A model generated the notes under the pieces. It worked only from the letters and a program-made list of their open reading frames with translations. It had not been told where the DNA came from and ran no database searches. Shown piece after piece: positions 1-7,891 of a DNA stretch of 64,000 nucleotides. Origin of the DNA: Flavobacteriales bacterium (GTDB taxonomy: Bacteria; Bacteroidota; Bacteroidia; Flavobacteriales_F; PHOS-HE28). The translations under genes were made by a program, and so were the position numbers. The stretch is from assembly GCA_016702645.1 (NCBI GenBank), contig JADJDP010000003.1, forward strand, positions 248,001 through 312,000. Direction: 5' to 3'. Positions within the stretch are counted from its first letter, which is position 1; each line of letters begins with the position of its first letter.

Positions 1-1854
1 TTCCTCATCGGCTTTCACCACCACCACTTGCATCCCGGCCATCACCGCGGAAGCCGGATTGGTTCCGTGCGCGGAGGAGGGGATGAGCGATACCGTGCGC
101 TTGTGATCGCCTCTTGCTTCGTGGTAGGCGCGGATCACGAGAAGGCCAGCGTACTCGCCCTGCGCACCGCTGTTCGGTTGAAGGCTCACAGCGGTGAAGC
201 CGGTCGCTTTCGCAAGCGCATCGCTCAATTGGTTGAACACTTCCTGATAGCCACCGGTCTGCTCCACCGGAGCGAACGGATGGATATTCGCCCACTCGGG
301 CCAGGTCAACGGCAGCAGGGTGCTCGCAGCGTTCAACTTCATGGTGCAGGAGCCCAGCGGGATCATGCCATGCATCAAGCTGAAATCCTTGTTCTCGAGC
401 CGCTTGATGTAGCGCTGCAGTTCAAGCTCCGTATGATGCGCGTTGAAGACCTGGTGTGTGAGGAAGTCGCTCTTGCGCTTCAATTCCACAGCAACGGGAA
501 CGGACGTTCCATTGCTCGAAGCAGCGTTCACGTTTCCGCCGATCGCTTCCGCCAATGCTGCAAGGACATCTTCCACATCCTGTGAACGTACGGTCTCATC
601 AAAGGCGATGCTCACACGATCACCTTCATACCGCAGGTTGATGCCGCGTTTCTCCGTCGCATCCTTCAACTTCTTCGCATCCTTCACTCCAACAAGTGTG
701 ATCGTATCGAAGTACGAACCGCTTGCGAGGGTGTAGCCGAGACTTTTTGCGCCTTCCGCCGCACGATGCGCGAAGCCATGCACGTTGTTCGCGATGCGCT
801 TCAAGCCATCGGGGCCGTGGTAAACCGCGTACATCCCCGCCATCACCGCGAGCAGTGCTTGCGCCGTGCAGATGTTGCTGGTGGCCTTGTCGCGCCGGAT
901 GTGTTGTTCTCGGGTCTGCAATGCCATCCGAAGACCTTGCCGGCCACGACGGTCCTGGCTCACCCCGATGATGCGACCGGGAAGCAGGCGCTTGAACTCA
1001 TCGGTGGTGCAGAAGAAGGCCGCGTGCGGGCCACCGTAGCCCATCGGAACCCCGAACCGCTGGCTGTTGCCAACGCATACATCAGCGCCCCATTCGCCGG
1101 GAGGCGAGAGCAGCACGAGCGAAAGAAGATCAGCGCACACCGCAGTGCGAACACCAGCTGCTTTCGCCTTTGCGACGATCGCGGAATAGTCGTTGGCGCT
1201 GCCATCTGCGGCAGGGTATTGGAGCGCGAGACCGAAGTAGCCGGCGTTCGGATCGAAGTCTTTCGCATCGCCGATCACGAGTTCAACACCGATCGGCCCA
1301 CAACGCGTCCTCAGCACATCGATGTTCTGCGGATAGAGGCCTTTGTCGGCGAAGAACTTGTGGGCGTTGGTGAGCTCCTTCGGCCGAGCCGCGTAGAGCA
1401 TGTGCATCGCCTCGGCTATCGCGGTGCCTTCATCGAGCAGCGATGCGTTGGCGATGGGAAGCCCCGTGAGGTCGCTCACCATCGTCTGGAAATTCAGCAA
1501 CGCTTCCAAGCGACCTTGCGAGATCTCCGCCTGATAGGGTGTGTAAGCGGTGTACCAACCGGGGTTCTCGAAGATGTTCCGCTGGATGGGCGGAGGCAGG
1601 ATGGTGCCACTGTAACCGAGGCCGATGTAGCTGCGGAAGACCTTGTTCTTCGCACCGAGCGCACGCATGTTGTCCAAGTGTTCGCGCTCGGTGAGGGCGG
1701 GCCCTACGTCCAACGGTTTCGGGGAACGGATGCCTTGCGGCACGGTTCGCTTGATCAGCTCATCGAGGCTGCTTACGCCAATGGCTTTGAGCATGGCGCT
1801 GGTCTCGCTGGCGTTGGGTCCGATGTGACGTTCCTGGTAGGTGACGGGGTTCAT
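1..1854 (-). CDS. gcvP: Glycine dehydrogenase (aminomethyl-transferring), P-protein, 3'-truncated by window edge
   Basis: P-protein of the glycine cleavage system, which decarboxylates glycine with pyridoxal phosphate and passes the aminomethyl group to the H-protein lipoyl arm in the cytoplasm. Read on the minus strand from ATG at 1854, the frame is open for 618 codons to the window edge. Visible family stretches are the N-terminal RHIGPN, then GLGYSGTILPPPIQRNI, the FQTMVSDLTGLPIANASLLDE region, GVPMGYGGPHAAFF, and near the edge SSAHGTNPASAVMAGM. The family is about 950 residues, so roughly the last third, including the PLP-binding lysine, lies outside the window. A TATATTTG box ends 18 bases before the start. 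The gene is divergent from the secreted protein at 1916 and shows no frameshift. Confidence is high. Confidence 0.96.
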   Translation of the reverse strand, partial: MNPVTYQERHIGPNASETSAMLKAIGVSSLDELIKRTVPQGIRSPKPLDVGPALTEREHLDNMRALGAKNKVFRSYIGLGYSGTILPPPIQRNIFENPGWYTAYTPYQAEISQGRLEALLNFQTMVSDLTGLPIANASLLDEGTAIAEAMHMLYAARPKELTNAHKFFADKGLYPQNIDVLRTRCGPIGVELVIGDAKDFDPNAGYFGLALQYPAADGSANDYSAIVAKAKAAGVRTAVCADLLSLVLLSPPGEWGADVCVGNSQRFGVPMGYGGPHAAFFCTTDEFKRLLPGRIIGVSQDRRGRQGLRMALQTREQHIRRDKATSNICTAQALLAVMAGMYAVYHGPDGLKRIANNVHGFAHRAAEGAKSLGYTLASGSYFDTITLVGVKDAKKLKDATEKRGINLRYEGDRVSIAFDETVRSQDVEDVLAALAEAIGGNVNAASSNGTSVPVAVELKRKSDFLTHQVFNAHHTELELQRYIKRLENKDFSLMHGMIPLGSCTMKLNAASTLLPLTWPEWANIHPFAPVEQTGGYQEVFNQLSDALAKATGFTAVSLQPNSGAQGEYAGLLVIRAYHEARGDHKRTVSLIPSSAHGTNPASAVMAGMQVVVVKADEE

Positions 1855-1872
1855 GTTGGCCGGAATAGCGGG

Positions 1873-1880
1873 CAAATATA
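1873..1880 (-). promoter_or_regulatory. Bacteroidota -7 box (TATATTTG) of gcvP
   Basis: On the minus strand this reads TATATTTG, an exact match to the Bacteroidota primary-sigma -7 consensus TAnnTTTG. It is flanked by CGGG on one side and CCCG on the other. It lies 18 bases upstream of the gcvP ATG. No clear -33 TTTG was identified. Confidence 0.6.
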
Positions 1881-1897
1881 CCCGGAGGCACCCCGCC

Positions 1898-1905
1898 TAT
1901 CTTTG
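1898..1905 (+). promoter_or_regulatory. -7 box (TATCTTTG) of the gene at 1916
   Basis: Exact TAnnTTTG match ending only 10 bases before the ATG at 1916, so the transcript would be leaderless or nearly so. It is divergent from the gcvP box 17 bases away, which means the upstream promoter regions of the two genes overlap. Confidence 0.6.
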
Positions 1906-1915
1906 GCGACTTCCC

Positions 1916-2560
1916 ATGCGGCCGCTCTTCCTTCTGTTCATCCTCCTAGGTGCGGGTCGTTCTTTTGCGCAAACACCTTTCTACCCCGATCACATCTTGT
2001 TGATGAACGGGGAGATCATCGACACACGGGTGTTGGGCCAGAGCACCTTGGAGATCCGCTACCTGGAGTTCGGGAAGAACGGCAGGACCAAAGAGCGATC
2101 GGAGCCTACGGAGTCCGTGTTCTCCGTTACCGATAGCCTGGGCCGTGAACGCGTTTGGTACTTCATGGACACGCTCTTTGGCAACGACATGAGCTTGGAC
2201 GAGATGCGCTGTTTCATCAAGGGTGAACAGGACGCACGCTCGGGCTACAAACCGCGCTGGGCCATGTGGGGCGGTTTCGTCTTTGGTGCAGGGGCCACCA
2301 TCGCCGGCAACCTGGAAATGAACTCGCTCTTCCTGCCGCCGTTGTATGCTGGTGCCATGATACTGCCGCGCATACATGTCACCAAAGGCTCCCTCACCGA
2401 CCCCACCATGGAAGGCAACGAGGAATACGCGTACGGTTATTCCAAGGTGGGCAAGAGCAAGCGTGTGGTGCGTTCGCTCATCAGCACGTTCGCCGGGGTG
2501 GCTGTCGGCCTTGCTGTGCGCCAGTTGATCATCAACCCCAACCTGGAAGGGTACGATTAG
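1916..2560 (+). CDS. Secreted or membrane protein of unknown function
   Basis: 214-residue protein that I cannot assign to a named family. The start at 1916 is chosen because it gives a clean signal peptide (MRPLFLLFILLGAGRSFAQ, cleavage after FAQ) and follows a -7 box by 10 bases; an earlier in-frame ATG at 1841 would add a non-signal extension. The mature part begins with a short strand-rich segment containing MNGEIIDTRVLG, and ends with two weakly hydrophobic glycine-rich segments (around residues 120-145 and 185-205) that could be membrane helices. Such proteins are common in Bacteroidota next to unrelated genes. It is followed 4 bases later by the UbiA-like gene, so the two are probably co-transcribed. 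Confidence 0.75.
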   Translation: MRPLFLLFILLGAGRSFAQTPFYPDHILLMNGEIIDTRVLGQSTLEIRYLEFGKNGRTKERSEPTESVFSVTDSLGRERVWYFMDTLFGNDMSLDEMRCFIKGEQDARSGYKPRWAMWGGFVFGAGATIAGNLEMNSLFLPPLYAGAMILPRIHVTKGSLTDPTMEGNEEYAYGYSKVGKSKRVVRSLISTFAGVAVGLAVRQLIINPNLEGYD

Positions 2561-2564
2561 CACG

Positions 2565-3467
2565 ATGCAGGTCGAGATCAAGAACCCCGTAATGCGGTTC
2601 GTGGTCCATGGCCATCTGGTGCTGGCGTTGGGTGCTGCTTCGCAAGTGTGGTGGGTGAACGACCTCGTTCACATGCATGCCGATGGACGTTTGAGCGCAT
2701 TCGTGACCTTCGCTGCGTTCGCTGCTTATGGTGCCATGCGCTTGCTGCGGATGAACGTCCCCGGGCTCGAAGGAAGTTCCACGATGATCTGGTACCGGGC
2801 CCATTCCCGGCTCATGGTCGGCCTTGTCGCTGCTTCCGCGGTCGGTGCGATGGTGATCGGCTGGCCGTTGCGCTCCCTGATCGTCCATGCGCTTTGGCTG
2901 CCTGGATTGCTTGCTGGGCTCTACATCCTCCCGCTGGGGTTCACAGGTGGTCGACCGATCGGTCTGCGCAGGATACCTTTTCTCAAAGGGTTCATCATTG
3001 CCTTCGTTTGGGCTTCCGTTGCCGTGGTGTTGCCGGGCACATCCGTATTGGACGGATCGCCCTTCATCAGCGGTGATGTATGGTGGATCATGTCCATCTG
3101 GCTCTGTTACTTCCTGGCCATCGCAATTGCTTTCGACATACGTGATCTTCCGTACGATCCCCCGGCACTGCGCACCATCCCGCAGGTCTTCGGAGCGCGT
3201 GGGGCGAAGTTCATCGCGATCCTCCTGCTCATTCCGCTGTTGATCATGCTCGCTGTCATGACGGCCATCACCTACTACCCGTTCGAGACCGGATGGCGGG
3301 AACCGGGCATCGACTTTTCGCTCGCGCTGCCGATCCTTGGCGTGCTCTTCACGGGCGTCCTCGTTGCGCTTGCTGGTTCGCAAAGACCCTGGTGGTTCTA
3401 CACGGTACTGTTGGATGGATCGTTGATCCTGCTTCCTGCCCTGTCCTGGTTGGGTGGCTTGGTGTGA
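2565..3467 (+). CDS. UbiA-like integral membrane prenyltransferase-family protein
   Basis: 300-residue protein made almost wholly of hydrophobic helices (about eight or nine). UbiA enzymes transfer prenyl chains to aromatic acceptors and use two aspartate-rich motifs. Here the second is recognisable as FDIRDLPYD at about residues 189-197, whereas the first is degenerate: only NDLVHMHAD, near the end of the first helix, is present. It may therefore be a non-catalytic or diverged relative. It sits between a secreted protein and kynU; the kynU promoter box lies just past its stop. No link to tryptophan catabolism can be shown from sequence. The family call is moderate and the substrate is unknown. 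Confidence 0.65.
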   Translation: MQVEIKNPVMRFVVHGHLVLALGAASQVWWVNDLVHMHADGRLSAFVTFAAFAAYGAMRLLRMNVPGLEGSSTMIWYRAHSRLMVGLVAASAVGAMVIGWPLRSLIVHALWLPGLLAGLYILPLGFTGGRPIGLRRIPFLKGFIIAFVWASVAVVLPGTSVLDGSPFISGDVWWIMSIWLCYFLAIAIAFDIRDLPYDPPALRTIPQVFGARGAKFIAILLLIPLLIMLAVMTAITYYPFETGWREPGIDFSLALPILGVLFTGVLVALAGSQRPWWFYTVLLDGSLILLPALSWLGGLV

Positions 3468-3477
3468 AAGGCGGGCC

Positions 3478-3485
3478 TACTTTTG
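3478..3485 (+). promoter_or_regulatory. -7 box (TACTTTTG) of kynU
   Basis: Exact TAnnTTTG match, 10 bases before the kynU ATG and 11 bases after the stop of the UbiA-like gene. It suggests that kynU-kmo are transcribed separately, from a near-leaderless start. Confidence 0.55.
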
Positions 3486-3495
3486 GGCGCCTTTC

Positions 3496-4767
3496 ATGAG
3501 CCTCTTCGAGAACACACCGGACTTCGCCCTCCGCATGGATGAAAAGGATCCGCTGCGCTCATTCCGCGAAGAGTTCCTATTCCCACAGCACAGCGGTCGC
3601 CCTGTCATTTACTTCACCGGCAATTCGCTCGGGCTTCAACCCAAGGGTGCCGCCGCTGCGTTGAAGCAGGAGCTTGACGACTGGGCCACCTACGGTGTGG
3701 AAGGTCACTTCCATGCGAAGCATCCGTGGTACAGCTACCACGAGGAACTCACCGGCTGCACTGCACGCCTGGTAGGTGCACTGGAAGAAGAGGTGGTTGT
3801 GATGAACCAACTCACCAGCAACCTGCATTTTCTATTGGTCAGCTTCTATCGCCCCGAAGGCAGACGGCGGAAGATCCTCACGGAGCAGCGTCCATTCCCG
3901 AGCGACACCTATGCTTTCGCTTCACAGATCGCCTTTCACGGTGGCGACCCGGATTCGGACCTTATCGAAATGCAACCACGCCAAGGCGAGCACACCCTGC
4001 GCCTGGAGGACATCCAGGATAGGATCCATGCGCTGGGCGATGAACTCGCATTGGTGTGCTTCGGTGGTGTGAACTTCTACACGGGTCAGGCTTTCGACAT
4101 GGCCGCAATAACCAAGGCTGCGCACGCAGCTGGTGCCAGTGCTGGCTTCGACCTGGCGCACGCTGCGGGCAACCTGTGCCTGAGCTTGCACGACTGGGAC
4201 GTTGACTTCGCATGCTGGTGCACATACAAGTACCTGAACAGTGGTCCCGGTAGCGTGGCGGGCGCCTTCGTGCATCAGCGTCATCTGGGCAAGGACCTGC
4301 CTCGGTTCGCCGGTTGGTGGGGCCACGACAAGAACGAGCGCTTCAAGATGGAACGCACCTTCAAACCCATGCCTACTGCGGAAGCCTGGCAAGTGAGCAA
4401 TGCGCCGGTCTTCAGCATGGCTGTGCATCGCGTAGCACTTGAGCAGTTCGACCGCGCGGGTATGGCGAACCTTCGTGCGAAGAGCGTGCAACTGACGAAC
4501 TACCTTCAATTCATCATTGAAGGGGTGGCGAAGGAGGCCGAGGCGCGACTGGAGATCATCACGCCCGGAAATGCGGACGAGCGCGGTTGCCAGTTGAGCA
4601 TCCTCGCCCACGGCCATGGCAAGGCATTGTTCAACAAGCTCACCGAAGCCGGTGTGATAGCCGACTGGCGGGAGCCGAACGTGATCCGTGTGGCACCAGT
4701 TCCCATGTACAACTCGTTCGAGGACGTCCGGCGTTTCGGGCAGATCTTGAAGGCAGCGCTCTCATGA
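3496..4767 (+). CDS. kynU: Kynureninase
   Basis: PLP enzyme that cleaves L-kynurenine or 3-hydroxykynurenine to (hydroxy)anthranilate and alanine in tryptophan catabolism. It is 423 residues, the normal family length. Family stretches include IYFTGNSLGLQPKGA near the N-terminus, the DLAHAAGNL aspartate segment, and CTYKYLNSGPGSVAG, where Lys245 is the expected Schiff-base lysine. The start at ATG 3496 (MSLFENTPDF) is preferred over 3454 because it follows a -7 box and matches family length. The stop overlaps the kmo start as ATGA, so the two are translationally coupled. Together they convert kynurenine to 3-hydroxyanthranilate, the NAD quinolinate branch or a degradation route; downstream genes are not in this window. 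Confidence 0.95.
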   Translation: MSLFENTPDFALRMDEKDPLRSFREEFLFPQHSGRPVIYFTGNSLGLQPKGAAAALKQELDDWATYGVEGHFHAKHPWYSYHEELTGCTARLVGALEEEVVVMNQLTSNLHFLLVSFYRPEGRRRKILTEQRPFPSDTYAFASQIAFHGGDPDSDLIEMQPRQGEHTLRLEDIQDRIHALGDELALVCFGGVNFYTGQAFDMAAITKAAHAAGASAGFDLAHAAGNLCLSLHDWDVDFACWCTYKYLNSGPGSVAGAFVHQRHLGKDLPRFAGWWGHDKNERFKMERTFKPMPTAEAWQVSNAPVFSMAVHRVALEQFDRAGMANLRAKSVQLTNYLQFIIEGVAKEAEARLEIITPGNADERGCQLSILAHGHGKALFNKLTEAGVIADWREPNVIRVAPVPMYNSFEDVRRFGQILKAALS

Positions 4768-6138
4768 AGAAGATCACCATTGTTGGCGGCGGTTTGGTGG
4801 GCAGCTTGCTGGCGGTCTTCCTCGCCAAGCGCGGACATACCGTGAACGTTCACGAGCGCCGCGGTGATCCGCGGAAGACGAACGTGTACGCCGGGCGAAG
4901 CATCAACCTCGTTGTGAGCCACCGTGGATGGACGGCCCTGCGCGCTGCGGGTGTGGACAAGGCCGTCGAGGAGATCACCGTACCGGTGTATGCGCGCATG
5001 ACGCACGACCGTGAAGGGAACACGACGCGCCTACCCTACAGCATCGATAACAAGGCGATCCACTCCGTTTCGCGCGGCGAGCTGAATTGCCGCCTGCTCA
5101 CCGAAGCGGAGAAGCTCCCCAACGTCAAGCTGCATTTCAACCACAAGTGTTTGGACGTGGACCTGGAGAATGCGACGTGCGTATTCGAGCGGGATGTCCC
5201 AGAGCGTGAGGGAGGCTTCGGCAAGTCAGAGACACCACAAAGTGAAGGCCGATGTCGTTTTCGGCAGCGACGGCGCTTTCAGTGCGGTGCGGGCGAAGAT
5301 GATGCTCGGTCGTTTCACCTACAGCCAGGAATACATCGAGCACGACTATAAGGAGATCGCCTTCCCGAGCAACGCCGATGGCACGCCGAGGATGGATCCG
5401 CAATGCCTGCACATCTGGCCGCGTCGCTGGTTCATGATGATGGGACTTGCGAACCAAGACGGCGGATTCACCGGAACGCTTTTCATGCCGCACGCCGCGA
5501 CGAAGGACTCGCCGGGCTTCGATACCGTACAAGGTGAGAGCGAGGTGAGGAAGTTTTTCACCCAACACTTCGCTGACGCATTGCCGCTGGTGCCCGATCT
5601 GGTGGAGCAATACCTGCGCAATCCGCAGAGCAACTTGGTTATCGTGCGTTGTGCGCCGTGGAACCACGGGGGCAAGGTGGCCTTGATCGGCGATGCCGCG
5701 CACGCGATCATTCCGTTCTATGGCGAAGGCATGAACGCCGGCTTCGAGGATTGCCGGGTGCTGAACGATCTGCTCAACACGCACGGCGACGCCAACTGGG
5801 ACGAAGTACTTCCGCTCTACGCCGCTTCACGCAAACCGAATGGCGACGCGATTGCAGCACTGAGCCAGCGCAACTTCATCGAGATGCGCGACCTCGTGGC
5901 CGACCCAACGTTCATCCTGCGCAAGAAGATCGAGGGCCGCCTGCAACAGCGCCACCCGGACAAATGGCTGCCGCTCTACAGCCAGGTGAAGTTCAGCGAC
6001 ATTGCCTATAGTGAAGCTTGGAACGAGGGCCTGCGCCATGACCGCATCATGGAGCAAGTGCTCGCCATGCCGGGCATTGAAGAGAAGTGGGAAAGCGAGG
6101 AGGTGGAAGGGATGGCGTTGGGGTTGCTGGCCATCTAG
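4764..6138 (+). CDS. kmo: Kynurenine 3-monooxygenase (one frameshift as sequenced)
   Basis: FAD/NADPH monooxygenase that hydroxylates L-kynurenine at C3. The N-terminal part has the FAD-binding VGGGLVGSLLA and the GRSINLVVSHRG segment; after a break the second part begins VKADVVFGSDGAFSAVR and carries GDAAHAIIPFYGEGMNAGFED, the flavin-ribityl motif. The frame must move by +1 somewhere between about 5180 and 5240, consistent with one extra base in this GGG/CCC-rich stretch. Correcting it gives 457 residues, the normal length. Both halves stay conserved, so a consensus error is more likely than a dead gene. It starts at ATG 4764, overlapping the kynU stop. Confidence 0.9.
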
Positions 6139-6302
6139 TCGTTGCGGAGCCAAGGTCTAGGAAACGACCATGTGTAGGTCTGACTTCTTCGACAGCCGCC
6201 AGGACCCGCGCAAAATGAAGGCCTGAACCCACATCCCCGCGTTGACACTTTCGGACTTCGGTGAGCGTTCATCTCTTGGCTTCATCACCAACTTTCGGAT
6301 CG

Positions 6303-7145
6303 ATGCGACGGTTCCTCGTATTCCTTCCTCTGATCTTGCTTCTCTCTGAGGCGCAGGCCCAGCGCCTTATGCAGAGGAAGCGCCCGGACCTGATCCCTTT
6401 GGAAGGGCAGGCCAAGCGTATCGGTTGGTTCATCGGGCCGGGTGTGACATGGACGCACACGCGCTTGAAGAACGAAGAGGAGGAGGTTTTCAGCAACGGC
6501 GACACCACCTATAACGCGACCTACGATCCAGCCGGGCGGATCGGGATCTACATCGAAGGCGGCCTCACCTGGTTCACTCGTGATCCGGTGATCGTGGACT
6601 ACTTCGATGTCGGTCTGGCCTATAAGAACCTGCGCGGCTCCGAAGCATGCGAGAGCACTTTGCTGCGTGGGGATTCCTCTGCAGCGTTCGTAGCGGAGGG
6701 CAACTTCGCGGAGCGCTTCATCACCCTGAGCGCGAACGCCAACAAGTTCATACAGACCGGTGACTACCAATTCGTGCAACTCAGCTTGGGTGCGAACGCC
6801 GACTATCGTATTGGCAGCAGCTACGAGCATACCGGTGATCCGATCCTGAACGAGCATGACTTTCCGCCCGACCTCATCGCACAGTTGCATTTCAAGTTGG
6901 GCTACGGCTTCAAGCTGCGGAGCAAGTTGTTGGTGATCCCCGCGATCGAAACGCCTGTGTTCAGTGTGGTACCCGAGGACCAAGGGTTCGGCCAACTGCA
7001 ATGGTTCAGCAGCAACTATCGCCCGATCATCTTCAGCGTGCGCTTCCTGTTCCTGCGTGCCCGCAACGGCTTCGACTGTCCGCCGCCGATCCGGCACAAC
7101 GAGTTCGAGAAGCAGTACAAGCAGGACGGGTATCACCCGAAGTAG
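6303..7145 (+). CDS. Outer-membrane beta-barrel-like protein, unknown function
   Basis: 280 residues. A signal peptide (MRRFLVFLPLILLLSEAQAQ) sets the start at ATG 6303; an in-frame start at 6261 would bury it. The rest alternates short amphipathic strands rich in Gly, Tyr and aromatic residues (GWFIGPGVTW, RIGIYIEGGLTWF, FVQLSLGANADYRIG, FSVRFLFLRAR), as in porin-like Bacteroidota outer-membrane proteins. No catalytic motif was seen and I do not recognise a named family. The 164 bases upstream, after kmo, hold no gene and no convincing promoter. It is followed by a convergent hydrolase gene. Confidence 0.75.
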   Translation: MRRFLVFLPLILLLSEAQAQRLMQRKRPDLIPLEGQAKRIGWFIGPGVTWTHTRLKNEEEEVFSNGDTTYNATYDPAGRIGIYIEGGLTWFTRDPVIVDYFDVGLAYKNLRGSEACESTLLRGDSSAAFVAEGNFAERFITLSANANKFIQTGDYQFVQLSLGANADYRIGSSYEHTGDPILNEHDFPPDLIAQLHFKLGYGFKLRSKLLVIPAIETPVFSVVPEDQGFGQLQWFSSNYRPIIFSVRFLFLRARNGFDCPPPIRHNEFEKQYKQDGYHPK

Positions 7146-7164
7146 CGCCAACCGCGACGCTCAA

Positions 7165-7800
7165 CTAGCGCAGGAACGGATTTTTCTTTTTCTCACGACC
7201 GATGGTGGTTTCGGGGCCATGGCCGCAATGGACGGTGACGTCGTCGCCCAAGGGAAAGAGTTGCTCACGAATACTGCGGAGCAGCGTGTCCATGTCGCCG
7301 CCGGGCAGATCGGTGCGGCCGATGCTGTCGCGGAAGAGCACATCACCGGCGATGACGAAGCGTTCCTTCTCGGAGAAAATGGCGATATGTCCCGGCGCAT
7401 GACCGGGAACGAAGAGGACTTTCAATTCCTCGCTGCCCAGCGCGATCGTATCTCCCGGCGCTATGAAGTGCTCCGGTTCCGGGCAGGGCTCGCAGTGTAC
7501 CCCGTATAGGTGGCCCTGGCGCGGGGCGGCTTTCAACAGAACGAGGTCGGCCCGGTGTAGCTCGGGAAGCAGGCGGTAGGTCTTGTGAGCCCAAGCACAG
7601 CCGAATACATGGTCGATGTGCGCGTGGGTGAGCACAAGACGGACGGGGGTCAGTGCGTTGTCCCGGAACCAGGCCTCCAATTCGCGTTCCTCAGTGGTGT
7701 TCCAGCAGCCGGGATCGAAGAGGATGGCTTGGGAACCATCATGCACAACGTACGTGTTCTCCTGAAAGGGGTTGAAGGTGAATTGCGCAACGCTGAGCAT
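7165..7800 (-). CDS. Metallo-beta-lactamase-fold hydrolase (glyoxalase II-like)
   Basis: 211-residue cytoplasmic hydrolase. The zinc-binding signature THAHIDHVFG is intact, with downstream ligands in VPGHAPGHIAIF, VIAGDVLFRDSIGRTD and VHCGHGPET. These are the features of the YcbL/glyoxalase II-like group that hydrolyses thioesters; the actual substrate is not deducible. The start at 7800 (MLSVAQFTFNPFQENTYVV) fits the family, whose N-terminus begins with the F-x-x-N-x-Y segment. A TACTTTG element at about 7869-7875 on the minus strand may be its promoter with one base missing from the T run. It is divergent from the TolB-like gene. Confidence 0.9.
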   Translation of the reverse strand: MLSVAQFTFNPFQENTYVVHDGSQAILFDPGCWNTTEERELEAWFRDNALTPVRLVLTHAHIDHVFGCAWAHKTYRLLPELHRADLVLLKAAPRQGHLYGVHCEPCPEPEHFIAPGDTIALGSEELKVLFVPGHAPGHIAIFSEKERFVIAGDVLFRDSIGRTDLPGGDMDTLLRSIREQLFPLGDDVTVHCGHGPETTIGREKKKNPFLR

Positions 7801-7891
7801 GCCCCAAATTGCCGGAACTTCGTACCGCACTTCAACTCCGCCCAGTACGGGTCTTCCCAGCTTCGGCGGCCAAAGTAGCTATCTTCAACTC

